Shown here in pieces: positions 12,153-22,159 of a stretch of DNA of 64,000 bases; the stretch's first letter is position 1, and each line of letters opens with the position of its first letter. Source of the stretch: Arachnopeziza araneosa (taxonomy: Eukaryota; Ascomycota; Leotiomycetes; Helotiales; Arachnopezizaceae); contig QYAI01000198.1 of the NCBI GenBank assembly GCA_003988855.1, forward strand, positions 1 to 64,000, given 5' to 3'. The position numbers and the translations under genes were made by a program. The notes under the pieces were generated by a model. It was not told where the DNA came from, made no database searches, and saw only the letters and a program-made list of their open reading frames with translations.

Positions 12153-12758
12153 CTAGCCCCAACGGTCACCCCCAATCGCCGGCGCATTTTTATGACTCTT
12201 CTCTTGGTCGTCAAGACAGACTATCAATCCAGCAATCAATGCCATATCCACTCCTTGAGCCACAACGACCTGGTATTCTTTTCTCAGCATCATGATGATC
12301 TGCCGTTCTACATGAGCGATGACCGGTCCTTCAGCACCATCCCTGATCTTGCCATCAGAACTAAAGTAACCCCTGTCAAAGGAGATTTCATGATGCTCAA
12401 TAATAGAGCTGTTGAAAGTTGCCGTGAATTTTGTGCCAATAGCGAACATTTTAAATCCCATAGTGAGTAACGTCGTGTTCGCAGGCTGCGAGGGCTGTTC
12501 GATAAAATAACAACTGCCACCTATATGAAAGGTTTTCTTCCGAGTAATGAATAGGTTCTTGCCGTAAATGTCTACAACTCTCATTCGACGCCCGAGGCTT
12601 GACATAGCATGTACAGCGAAGAGAGCCCGGCCATCGACGGTTGATATGTCATAGCTACTGCCAGTTTGTCTGCCTTTGAATACGAGCGTTTCCTCTTTTT
12701 CGGCGATGTAACTGGAAAATAGGCCAGGAAAATTTAACGCCGGAGCGAGTTGGGCCAT
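12153..12758 (-). CDS. LURP-one-related / tubby C-terminal-like protein
   Basis: A 201-residue intronless frame from ATG 12758. It has the repeated strand pattern of the LOR fold (PF04525, formerly DUF567): TLVFKGRQTGSSYDI, then GRALFAVHA, FITRKKTFHIGG, a central FNSSIIEHHEISF segment and PVIAHVERQ near the end. The family shares the tubby-like barrel and is thought to bind phospholipids or nucleic acid; fungal roles are unknown. A C-terminal hydrophobic stretch (VDMALIAGLIVCLDDQEKS) matches the central helix of the fold and should not be read as a membrane anchor. The frame runs upstream without an ATG, so the first Met was used. Confidence 0.82.
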   Translation of the reverse strand: MAQLAPALNFPGLFSSYIAEKEETLVFKGRQTGSSYDISTVDGRALFAVHAMSSLGRRMRVVDIYGKNLFITRKKTFHIGGSCYFIEQPSQPANTTLLTMGFKMFAIGTKFTATFNSSIIEHHEISFDRGYFSSDGKIRDGAEGPVIAHVERQIIMMLRKEYQVVVAQGVDMALIAGLIVCLDDQEKSHKNAPAIGGDRWG

Positions 12759-13281
12759 GCTTCTGAATGATCGAGAGTAACGTCGATATACCGAGAGTGC
12801 GATGAGCTGTTGCTTTCTCAAGCTACAACTAGGAGATTGATGCCACGCGAGGTTGAAGTAGCGAGATAATTAGTCCTTTGCCCGTTCAATTTGGATGTAT
12901 TCGTAAGCTTCGATATATCTTGAACACGAAACTGTGATCCTGTTGAGAAGGAATTCGTAGCTGATTTCAGTTGCAGGACCCCGCTCCGGCCGAATGAACC
13001 CGGATCTTATTTTCGAGGCTGCTTACGATGTCTTTCGTCGCTATTCTCACAGTATAATTTGATCAAAAAGTTGATGCGAAGATGCCAAGAAAACTGCATC
13101 GTAAAAGAAGGTGCGAACAAGATAAAAAACAACGTTGCATATGATATGATAGTGGCGGACTACAAATGGAGTAGGTGCCGCAGCTCAGCCCGTGTCGAAG
13201 ATAAGAGAAACACAGCTAAGTTAACTTATTAAGTTAGCATTGCGGCAGATTACTAAGCAATCCGCCCCCCACCTCGAGGGA
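12759..13281. other. Intergenic region
   Basis: Promoter side of the LURP-one-related gene. No other feature recognised. Confidence 0.4.
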
Positions 13282-13713
13282 ATGGAAAAATCTTTTCAAA
13301 CTGAAATTTATAGGCTGCAAAACAATGTGCTTACCTCGACTCTCGCAAGTAAGAAATTCCCAACCAGCTTCACCCGAAGCCTCAACAACAGTGGCCCGTT
13401 CCACCTCGCAAGGCCTTGGTCCAGTTTACACTTCAGCACAATACAAGGCGTACTGGACCCGAGAATACCAGGCCAAGCCGTCCATCCAATTGATCGATTC
13501 TTTGAACCTAGTCAAGAGCATGCTGCACGGCAAGTTGCCTCCAATGTTTGGGAACGGCTTGCAAAGGATACTCAGATCAACGTAGGATATGGAACAGGTC
13601 CACCAGATCCTGATATGGAGGCACGTGAAGGAAACGCCCCGAAAGCGGACCAGGAACTCATCAGAAGAGTTGATACTCCGCCAGCTGGTGTTTTTGTAGG
13701 ACAGGCTCTGTGA
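13282..13713 (+). CDS. Small hypothetical protein, doubtful
   Basis: A 143-residue frame from ATG 13282 with no match that I recognise and no signal peptide. A second open frame (13325-13585) overlaps it, and its composition is just as protein-like around LGPVYTSAQYKAYWTREYQ. The true gene could therefore splice between the two frames. No splice model was convincing. Residues of the C-terminal third (Pro, Gly, charged) look disordered. Treat as a candidate only. Confidence 0.35.
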   Translation: MEKSFQTEIYRLQNNVLTSTLASKKFPTSFTRSLNNSGPFHLARPWSSLHFSTIQGVLDPRIPGQAVHPIDRFFEPSQEHAARQVASNVWERLAKDTQINVGYGTGPPDPDMEAREGNAPKADQELIRRVDTPPAGVFVGQAL

Positions 13714-14308
13714 AAGATGAAGAAGCTTTTGGTAGATATAGAGTGAAGATAGAGGATGGTTTGATCACGTGAAAATCATTTGCAGAAGACTTTGTCTTAC
13801 TCTGAGAGTGTTGTTAAGGATTGCTATTAGGCCATCTCTTAAGAGAATAAAGAGAATGAGGTAGCAGGCGTACCCAGATGCTTATTAGAGTTAGCCTCCT
13901 TGATGTAACGGCACGAACACGAATATGGCTAGTCAAGAGGCATATGGAAGTGCGTTGATAGTCTGAGTATATTCGGTTCATAGGCTAGCTACGAAGGAAA
14001 AGAAGAATATGAGGAGAGAAAAACTACATAAGTGAGGTGTGCCTTATCTACAGTAGACTTCTCTCTGGCCCTAGTCCGAATAGACTCTGAATGTACCCCT
14101 TATTCTCCACACTTCAGAAATGAGGTCCTGTCGCCGGTGCCGTCTACACATGACATTCGTAACACGTGATATCCTGCTTATCACAGCTTAAACAAAATTC
14201 TACTAAAACAAACTCTTTCTTTTCCTTAGTGCTACTAACGAGATACTAAGTGACTTTGTTCTCTTCTACCGGCATTCGATTATTTTGTTTTTTTTAAGGT
14301 AGGATTAT
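13714..14308. other. Intergenic region
   Basis: No gene recognised; it holds CACGTG sites at about 13766 and 14165. Confidence 0.4.
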
Positions 14309-14647
14309 TCAATACTTACGTTTGCTAACTTTTGCTAGAAGGCGTCTTTTGTTTTTCGTCTTTCTCCTTCTGAGCTCTATTGCTGCAGAAATCAACCAGT
14401 CTCTATCTTTTACAGAGACTAGTTTTGGAAAATGTTGTGCTAAATAGCCCTTGGCCCACTGTCTCAGCAGATTTCGATCCTTATAGCTCTTGTAACCTTG
14501 GATTGGGAGATCGTCTTCAATGTCAATATCCCTCTTGAAATGTTCGAAATTGATTGTAGGGGCAATCTCGGACAATACATCGTTAAGTAATTTTTCCGAT
14601 GTCGCGCTACCCGGTAAATCTCTGTCTTCTTCGCCGCTTTCTGACAT
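14309..14647 (-). CDS. Small hypothetical protein, acidic start and basic tail
   Basis: A 112-residue intronless frame from ATG 14647. The first 20 residues are acidic (MSESGEEDRDLP), the last 20 strongly basic (RRRKTKNKRR). The middle holds a possible helical region (RNLLRQWAKGYLAQHF). It lies downstream, in the minus direction, of an LTR-like segment at 15171-15019. It could therefore be the start of a decayed retroelement gag-like gene rather than a host gene. No known family was recognised. Confidence 0.4.
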   Translation of the reverse strand: MSESGEEDRDLPGSATSEKLLNDVLSEIAPTINFEHFKRDIDIEDDLPIQGYKSYKDRNLLRQWAKGYLAQHFPKLVSVKDRDWLISAAIELRRRKTKNKRRLLAKVSKRKY

Positions 14648-15018
14648 GTTGCGACTTGATATGTGGATTGACGATGACAGCGGAAGAAAAAGATAATAGG
14701 ACCAGATGAATGGCCGAGGACCAGATGAATGGACCGGGACAAAAGCGGTAGCGAGATCTAACTAAGTGGGGGTTTGGTTTGTGAAAGCAGCTAGTTACGT
14801 TCATTCGAGGGAACTAAGAAACTGAACTAAATGTAGTAGTTTATTAATATCTCAGGCCGTATTATGGCGTAGGGGCGCTGTGCAACAGGAAGCAAAAACT
14901 CTCGCGATGTGGGCAGAAACCCCTGCGATGTGGAAGGGGTGTAACGGTGCTTTCTCTGGGTAGCGTTGGGTACTGAGATAGCCATGTGGAACGCAATAAG
15001 TATGTGTATTGTTGTAGC

Positions 15019-15171
15019 TGTTACCAAGTAATGAATACTTTATTTGAGTTGAGCACGAAGCTCCTATCTAATGGGTGATGACCCAGACTTATATAGAACT
15101 TCGTGTTCTGGAATAGCACTGAATAGCAGAGCTATCCGAATAGCACTGCTACCCGCTGCTATTTCTGAACA
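15019..15171 (-). repeat. LTR-like segment (uncertain)
   Basis: Read on the minus strand this 153-bp segment begins TGTTC and ends GTAACA (TGTT...AACA termini). It contains a TATA-like CTATATAAG and repeated GCTATTC words. Sequence further left on the minus strand then enters AT-rich low-coding DNA and the small gene at 14647. No second copy or 5-bp target duplication was found, so this would be one LTR of a truncated element. Confidence 0.3.
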
Positions 15172-15300
15172 TCACGTGACCTAGCCCCTTTCCCTCTGGT
15201 TGGTCGTCCCCACCGTCCAACCAGCGGCCCAGGGCATTCCTTCTTGTCACCTGATTTTCCCTGTCGTAACAAGGGGAAAGTAGAGTCCGGACCCTTAGTA

Positions 15301-15701
15301 CGAACGTCGCGGTCAAAAGTCAGGAAATTACAGGGCCTCCACACACTAAGTACCCTATAATTAACCGACAAAATATGTTTACAGGCTCTCAAGTTCGCTA
15401 TAATTATAGGCTTCGTACGCTGAAGGGTATTGGATAAGAATTTATAGAGCTTGCACACTAAAATGCGCTGTAAGGAAGCGATAGGTCAGGTTGTTAGGCT
15501 TGTAAGCCCCCATAGTTATAGGCTTCCTACGCTGAAAGGCACTAGATGCTAAAAAGCCTTTCGTTTAGAACCTTGCCATAACCTATAAGACCCTTGTTTA
15601 GGCTTGAAACACGGCTTAAATTGAGCAAGAATATAGGGGAGAAAGTCTGGAATTATAGAGCTTACACGCTGTAATTTCCTGACTTTTGACCGTGACCTTC
15701 G
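15301..15701. mobile_element. TA-flanked miniature inverted-repeat element, 401 bp
   Basis: The left end at 15301-15333 and the right end at 15669-15701 are 33-bp inverted repeats with only two mismatches. Their shared core is CGGTCAAAAGTCAGGAAATT (left) and its complement (right). Each side is bordered by TA (15299-15300 and 15702-15703), the target duplication of Tc1/mariner/pogo elements. There is no transposase inside, so this is a non-autonomous element. Internal direct repeats around TTATAGGCTTC (about 15404 and 15521) suggest a compound origin. A pogo-type transposase relic lies 1.4 kb away. Confidence 0.75.
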
Positions 15702-15961
15702 TACCCCCGAACTAATCTCAGGGGTGCTGGTCTGTTGGCTTGATGCGGCAGAAGACCAGGACACATTTCAACTATTGCCGTTTCGAGCAGTGGAAAATAT
15801 GTAGAGCAAAGATAACCTGGCCGTGACATGTACACCGTCCCGCGGTGTCTCGCCGCTAGTGCAGCCCTCGCTAAATCCATCTAGAAAAGTGAATTCCACC
15901 CTCGAGAATGAGTTTGCACCCCCCTGTCCTCCACAAAACATCAAGGAACGACATACAGCAC

Positions 15962-16665
15962 ATGGCTGCCAAGATCACATTCTCCATTCCAGGAAAAGGC
16001 GACATCACATAGGTGAAGGGTTACAAAGACGTTGATGATCTCGTGATTCAAGAGCTTATTGTTGAAAGTGCTATCGCGCTTGCCTCACTCCGAGATGAAT
16101 TTATGTCGCGGCTAGGACTAAAAAATCGGTCGAAAAGAAGCTTAAAGAGTCGAGGCAGCTCCAAGACTTCCAACGTGATCTAGACGGGTGCGCCAAAAGA
16201 ATTAAGGACAAGGGCTTGAGTTGGGACGATTTAAAAAAGCTTACCGACGAACCAACCAACCGTGAAGCAGAAAATAAGGCTCAAACAAAGAAGCACTACC
16301 GATCTCTCGAAATCATAAAAGTCGGTCTTGGTCACAATCTACAAATCCCTTACATACTAGATAGCCTTCTAGACTCCAGACAAAGCTTTTTAAGAATTAA
16401 GCCAAGTGTTTCACATTTCCGATCTATTGGCATCAAAGACAGCAACGTCTTACGCAAGTTTAATTCTAAAATATTTTCAGTTTGTCGATTCAGACTTCTT
16501 AAAAACCACCTCTTATTGTATGAAGCTGACAAAAGATACTACCGAGGAGCGAAACCAATTCGTGGATCTCCAAAAGCCAGATTGGTTATTCATTACGGTA
16601 TTTACGATCACATCAAGGATTTTGAGAAGAATAAAAAAGAAGTAGTGGTGTCTGAAAAGAAGTGA
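15962..16665 (+). pseudogene. Decayed gene, family unknown
   Basis: ATG 15962 opens a coding-like frame (MAAKITFSIPGKGDIT), stopped by an in-frame TAG at 16010-16012. The same frame continues with VKGYKDVDDLVIQELIVES to about 16115. From about 16110 the neighbouring frame takes over (VEKKLKESRQLQDFQRDLDG) and runs open to 16665. One nonsense change and one frameshift therefore separate three stretches of believable helical protein. The family was not recognised. It sits between a miniature element and a transposase relic. Confidence 0.5.
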
Positions 16666-17115
16666 AAAATGTTCTCGCTTCTCTGTATCAGTGACATCGC
16701 AGACGCTATTAAAGCGAAGAGAAAATCGCAACTTTGAGCAGATATGCGCCCCGGCTAAGAATGTTGAAGAAAAGGCCTCTTGAATTCTCTGGTTCGCCAG
16801 CCTTTATGCAATCACTTATACACTCAAGGAAAGGAAAAAAAAGCCGATGAATATATTATTTCAAGAAGGTAAAGCTGAAGAGCACCAAGTGCTTGAAGCT
16901 TCCTACATATACCCTTCATACGAGAGGAACAGCCAACACAGTTCCTGTCGCACGGTCTCCTTTTCAATAGTCAATCAATAGTTCTATCGATAGTTCTGAA
17001 GATCGCTCTGCTGATCTTCATCCCTTCTATCAAAGAAGTCAGCTTCGAGTGCTACCTCAGTTCCTGCCTAGACCCTCAAGCCTAGGTCCTGACTACCGGG
17101 TCCAACCCGTAACAG
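16666..17115. other. Intergenic region beside transposon relic
   Basis: No gene recognised; short repeats of the type CAATAGT/GATAGTTCT near 16965-17000. Confidence 0.35.
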
Positions 17116-17570
17116 AATCTAGTTTCGTTAAAGTTGTATATATCCTTTTCTGCAATTCCATATTTTGCTACTATATTCTGTACAAGCTTAAACCAAGCCT
17201 TTATAACCTTTGGTTCCTCGCATCTAGCTTTCTTATAGTCGTATTTGCGATTGTATTTCGATTTAAGCTCAGGGTGCCGTTGTATAAAGCGCCTAACCTA
17301 CTGTTTACCAAGCTGCTTCTCCGCGTCTTAGACGCGTTCTGCATATAAAAGCTTAGCTATTTCGTATACAAGAGCTTGTGTAGATTCCTCAGTTTGCGTA
17401 AGTTTTAGGTTGTAGGGTATATAATCCGACCGAGAGGTAGTTCCAGCGTATCGGCGTTGCAAGGTCGAGTGTGAGGCGTCGTATGCGCGTGCAGCAGCCC
17501 TTAAGCTTGTAAATTGGCCTGATTGATAGGCCTGTAGAGCCAGTACGATTCGGCCTTCATTTGGAGCCAT
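17116..17570 (-). pseudogene. Relic of a Tc1/pogo (Fot1-like) DDE transposase
   Basis: From ATG 17570 the minus strand encodes the N-terminal helix-turn-helix of pogo/Fot1 transposases: ALQAYQSGQF, LRAAARAYDASHSTLQRR and LTQTEE. The same frame then meets TAA (near 17328) and TAG stops. It still spells the family's middle region, HPELKSKYNRKYDY, then IKAWFKLVQNIVAKYGI and IYNFNETRF. In active members the last motif is NFDETGF, whose Asp is the first catalytic residue. Here that Asp is Asn and homology stops. The copy is dead on several counts. Its 5' end lies about 210 bp from the start of the Memo-like gene. Confidence 0.85.
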
Positions 17571-17782
17571 TTGGAGCTATATTGGTGGATTAAAGCGCGT
17601 TCGAATTCGAGGTTGAGGGGTGGTGGCAGGGATTCTGACCCACGCTCTGGTAAAGTAAGCAAGGCGGAAGAATACGCACATGCCAGCCTCGCTTTCTGAC
17701 CAGAAACAACCAACCCCAATTCCACTACAAACAACAACAACGCTTCTCCAACGCCAAACCATCTGCATTCAAACTCATCACA

Positions 17783-18817
17783 ATGTCAACAAGAGTTGCC
17801 AGCCATGCTGGCTCGTGGTATACTGCCAGAGGCACGACCTTGTCAGGAGAGCTTGATCATTGGCTCTCTCAAGTCCCTGCCTCTCTGGAAGGAATTGAGC
17901 TGCCAATCCCAGGCGCAAGAGTGATCATTGCGCCGTGAGTGAGATTCTCAACTCATTTCCTTCGTGGTGAGACTGAGTCCGTCAGGCATGCAGGGTACTC
18001 ATATTCAGGACCGGCAGCGGCATGGGCGTACAGATCTCTCGATCTCTCAAAGGCAAAGCGCGTCTTCCTCCTCGGCCCCTCCCACGCTCTCTACCTACCT
18101 GGGTGTGCACTCTCAAGGCACGCCAGGTATGCTACTCCATTGGGGGACTTGAAAATCGATACCGAGACGATAAAAGAGCTTCACGCAACCGGAAAGTTCG
18201 ATACCATGAGTGTTGATGCGGACGAGACGGAACACAGCCTCGAAATGCATCTGCCATACATCTACAAAATGTTGTCTAGGGCTTTCAAGTCTTCAGCTGA
18301 CTTTCCTCCATTGATTCCGATCCTAGTCGGAAATACAAGTCCATCTTCCGAGCGAGAATATGGCAAGATTTTGGCGCCATACCTAGCAGACCCAACCTCT
18401 GTCTTTGTGGTCTCTTCGGATTTCTGCCACTGGGGACTCCGCTTTCAATATACATACTACATACCCACTTCTACATCATCATCTGCCTCGATTGGAGGAT
18501 ACTCGTTGAAGAAGAGAGATAATACTCCTACCAATCCACCGATTCACGAGAGTATTGGTAAGCTCGATCGATTGGCGATGGATGCCATAGAGACTGGCAA
18601 GCATGAAGAGTTCTTAGGTAATCTAAAAGAGACTGGCAATACCGTCTGTGGCAGACATCCTATTGGCGTGGTTATGGCGGCTGTTGAAGCTTTGGAATCC
18701 GAGGGCAAGGAGGCAGGGAAAGGCAAATTTAAGTTTGTGCGATATGAGAGAAGTAGTGATGTGGAGGAGATCAGCGACTCATCTGTCAGCTATGCGAGCG
18801 CATATGCTGTTATATAG
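17783..18817 (+). CDS. MHO1: Memo-like protein (MEMO1/Mho1 family)
   Basis: Two exons, 17783-17934 and 17986-18817, with a 51-nt intron; 327 residues. The splice restores IIAPHAGYSYSGP, a hallmark of the MEMO family. Further motifs are GPSHALYLPGCALS, the conserved His of TEHSLEMHLPY, and SSDFCHWG with its conserved His and Cys. MEMO proteins are related to non-haem iron dioxygenases and bind metal. Human MEMO1 acts in migration signalling and iron and redox homeostasis; yeast has Mho1. Length fits the family. A weak Ser/Lys-rich insertion near residue 230 is normal for fungi. A transposase relic abuts its promoter. Confidence 0.93.
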
Positions 18818-18974
18818 ATGATAGATCAATTCTCCATCTACAGGGATTTCCCATACTTGTCTTAGAATCATGCTCAGCACGATCCAGACCGTGGAAACAA
18901 GTTCTTAAAATCCCAAACAACTTTCAGCCAAATACTTCGCTCTTTCCAAATCGAGCGTGTGTCATTATTCTCCA
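18818..18974. terminator. Convergent 3' flanks
   Basis: A 157-bp region between the convergent Memo-like and sulfotransferase-like genes; it must hold both polyadenylation regions. No canonical element was picked out. Confidence 0.3.
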
Positions 18975-19784
18975 TCACAAACCATGCTCCATTTTATACT
19001 CCCTCCAATCATCACTCCTTGGGAACTCAATTGCAACTTTTTTTCCATCACCATCTTCTCGCGACGGGAAATCCCTCCCAAGAAATCCACACAGATTTCC
19101 CCATCCCTCCTCAACCCTCCACTCCAGCACCTCTCTCCCTCTCTTCCGCGCCTCCTCTCTCACAGTCTCATTATGTACTCCAACCCTCTTTTTAACCCCC
19201 TCATCCGTCCTCTGACACTCCTCGCCCCAAATAAACGCATACATCTTCTCGGCAAACCGACTCGGTTGTGCGTGGAAGAGGGTACTTTTCATGCTCTTCA
19301 ACCACGCCTCCTCATCTCTGACACTTAGAATAATTCTCGCTGAAGGATACGCATCCATGAGTTCTGGTACGAATAAGGCAGCCGGGACGTCGGTCACGCC
19401 CTGGAACGTGTCAGCGTGCAGGTGTGGTTTGATATTCCCCTCAAGTGGTTATGGAGGGTAAGCTGATATAATTGTGAGATTATATAAGGGGGGAAAATAA
19501 TAAAATAGAAGAGATACCCCGTAAGAACCCAACAATCTATCCCATTCCTCCTTCGACAACTGCTCCCCCTGATCGGCAAATTTCGCTTCTAGAGCTCGCA
19601 GCCAGAGAGTCTGGTGTTTGTTCTTGCCCACTTCCCGCATGTGGTAGATAGGTCCGTAGCCTAGGAGTTGCAGTGCGTCAGCCAGAGCTGCGAGCTTGTC
19701 AGTTCAGCACATTGGGAATAATATGAGGTGGTAGGATATACACTGTGTCCCAGTCCGACACATCCCCAAACAAAGGACCTGCAT
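18975..19784 (-). CDS. Sulfotransferase-like P-loop protein (Sulfotransfer_4 type)
   Basis: Three exons, 19784-19742, 19687-19518 and 19400-18975; 212 residues. The first splice gives VLCLGMCRTGTQSLADAL, the nucleotide (PAPS) phosphate-binding loop of PF17784 proteins. Then come GPIYHMREVGKNKH, EEWDRLLGSYGG and VTDVPAALFVPELM, the family's characteristic blocks. The second nucleotide-binding element follows in ARIILSVRDEEAWLKSM. Members are common in fungi and are often mislabelled NAD-dependent epimerases; substrates are unknown. No signal peptide, so probably cytosolic. The first exon is short and starts right at the P-loop, so an undetected 5' exon could add residues. Confidence 0.85.
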
Positions 19785-20223
19785 TGGGATTTTTTGGGCT
19801 GTGAGATCGGGATTGAGATTAGGGTTGGGATTGGTTTCTGACGATGATGCTGGTGCCAGGGTGAGAGATGTGTGATGTTCACTTGCAAATGTACCAGGAT
19901 TACAGAGAGGGAGAGAGAAGCTTTGTTGGAAATGTGATTAACCTTGAATTCTAAGAGATGTTCGGGCTTTATGGACCTTGAGATGAGATGAATTGGTCAT
20001 GAGATACGTGAGGTAGTAAGAATCGGGGTTTGTTGTTATGCGTGTTTGTGGCGGTGCATCCGGATCCTCTTCGTGGTTCATGTGGATGCGGAGGGGTTCG
20101 GGTGGGGTTTGTGGATAAGATCGACGTTTCTAAATGTGAGTTCTACTGGTATTAAGATGCATAGTCTTTCTTTTAGGGTTAAGATATGGTATTGATTTAT
20201 TTTTTAAATTTCCCTTTAAATTC
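19785..20223. other. Intergenic region
   Basis: Promoter side of the sulfotransferase-like gene. No further feature recognised. Confidence 0.4.
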
Positions 20224-20273
20224 TAATAGCCGGTTCCCCGCCCACTGCGCAGTGGGCGGGGAACCGGCTATTA
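20224..20273. repeat. Perfect 50-bp palindrome
   Basis: Bases 20224-20248 and 20249-20273 are exact reverse complements with no spacer; the centre is ACTGCGCAGT. The arms run TAATAGCCGGTTCCCCGCCC outward to inward. It lies in the 3' flank of the PTH11-type gene. Such a long spacer-free palindrome is rare in fungal DNA. It may be a collapsed miniature element, an assembly fold-back, or a transcript hairpin. Confidence 0.9.
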
Positions 20274-20448
20274 TCTACATATTCTATCGCTTGATAACCA
20301 GGTGGTATCTACACTGTAACTCCAGTACCCAGGATGCCGCCAAAGCGCCGTATGCCAACCAGCTTTCCGTAACCAAACGCCAAGTTCTATATCCTATGCA
20401 TCACTTGTAAGATTCCTGCCACGGCCGAGATATTCCCATCTTTTAATT

Positions 20449-22159
20449 CTAAAACTCCTCTTCGTGCTGAGGCTCAAACATCTCTTCGAGACTCTGTTGC
20501 TCATGCACACCCCTCTCACGCCGTGTCATGGGAGTCGATTGACTACTCGCCCTACTCCTATTCCCAAATACCCCTTTACTGCTGGCTATGCTCGCTCTAT
20601 CATCCCACTCCTCCTTGACTGTCACACTCCTACTCACGAGGATTGAATCTCCCATCTCAGTACCTCGTTCTCTTCTCCGCTTCTCCAATTCCATCTCATT
20701 TCCACAGACTATCAGTTGATTTGCGATATGCGGTGTCCTTGGGCGGCTGCTCACAATTATCTCGTTGCGAGGATGGTGCAATCTTTGTTCTGGCGTAGAA
20801 GGAGCGCGATCGCTCTCTGACCAGCTCTTCTTCGCCTCCACTACTGGCACATCACTATTGGCGTCTGGTGACGAGGGGAAGATTTTGCGACGGTAATGTG
20901 TCGCGAGGCCAGCAACTGCGGGCATGTTGCAGCAGATCAGAGACACGTGAATCTCGAGCACCGTCCAGATAGTGATGGGAATGTTATCCCATGTAGGGTC
21001 AGCGGATTCGCCGAATGAACAGACATAGCGAAGACGGATGGCTGAGGTGATGAGGACGAATATCCCGAGGGAGAAGAGTACCATGACGGCAATTTTCTGT
21101 CTGCGTGTGACTTGGAGACTCAAAACAAGTGGAATCGGCAAGATAAGGATCAGTATATCGTCGAGCATGGCGATCCCAGCTCCAAGGTAGACGTAAATCT
21201 GGACGTTTTGGCATTTTGGCCTGGCGATGTAGATGTTCCAGTTTGAGGAGATGGGATGGCATTGGAATATGAGAAGGAATAACATCAAGGATGCGGTTAC
21301 GGTCATGAACGCTATGAGTGCGTAGCAAGCATATCTAAAACTCCGCTGCGGGAATATGCGGAGGAAAAAGACTACGAGTGATACTTTGATGAGGAGGAGT
21401 TGGACAGCGTAGGTCAATTCGAGGATCCAAACTAATTCATAACATGAGTGATTGCGGGTGACTGCATTGGTAACACTTACAGTAGCGCAGGATATTTGCA
21501 ATCGACTGATTTGATCCTATCTGATAGATGTGATGTCCAAATCCGTTGTTGATCACTACTTAGATTAGAAAAGCTTCAATGGGAGAGCAACCCTGAGAGG
21601 ATCGTACTCAGATACACCAACGTGCAGGCTGAATAAGTCGCAAGTAGCCCAGCGATAATAATGTAATCCTCGGCGAACAGACCGCCTTTGACTCTCCAAC
21701 AAGAAAAAAATCGCAAAATAGCCGTAACAGTAACAATTCCAAGCATGATGGACATAATGTAACGTAGTGAAGAACTGCGTGAAGTTGTTGGTCGGTTGCA
21801 CATTGACGCTTGAACCTTTGATAATTCTGTACACAAGATTCAGTCTCACTCTAGCAGATTTAGAATAGCGACATACTGATGTCATCGGACTGGGTACAGT
21901 TTGCCAGAACGCAATGCGTCGTCGCTCGAAATATGGTTTCGTCGTTGCATTGGCAATGAAGATCCGTCAGGGGGCATTTGGAGGCTGATATTGATTCGAT
22001 CAAGCAAGATAGCTGTGAATCTCAATTAACGGACCTTTCGGAACGATTGCATTGAAGACGTACTGGACATTTTGGTATATCGGCAGCGGTATAATTTCCG
22101 GCGACTACCAGCGTCGAAGTGAGGAGAGCAAATATGAGGAGGACGCGGGAGACAAACAT
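20449..22159 (-). CDS. CFEM-domain PTH11-type seven-transmembrane receptor
   Basis: Five exons, 22159-22064, 22012-21877, 21826-21608, 21558-21481 and 21431-20449; 503 residues. A signal peptide (MFVSRVLLIFALLTSTLVVAG) is followed by a CFEM domain rebuilt by the first splice: IPKCPLSCLIESI, then CPLTDLHCQCND and THCVLANC, with the regular cysteine spacing. After it come about seven hydrophobic segments of the fungal rhodopsin-like domain. They include LRYIMSIMLGIVTVTAILRF, YGFGHHIY-like NNGFGHHIYQIG and ELTYAVQLLLIKVSLVVFFL. The cytoplasmic tail from about residue 375 is polar, Ser- and Arg-rich. PTH11-type receptors sense surfaces and nutrients in plant-associated fungi; the ligand is unknown. 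The start is at Met 22159; a longer frame reaches 22204. Confidence 0.92.

Noticed and set aside
15241..15290. GTCGTAACAAGG-like word resembling the 3' end of small-subunit rRNA
   Set aside because: Only the short word matches; no flanking rRNA sequence is present.
17049..17348. Hydrophobic plus-strand open frame of 99 codons
   Set aside because: It is the antisense of the pogo transposase relic; the minus strand carries the family motifs.
17590..17700. tRNA-like TTCGAAT word near the Memo promoter
   Set aside because: No cloverleaf with acceptor and anticodon arms could be drawn.
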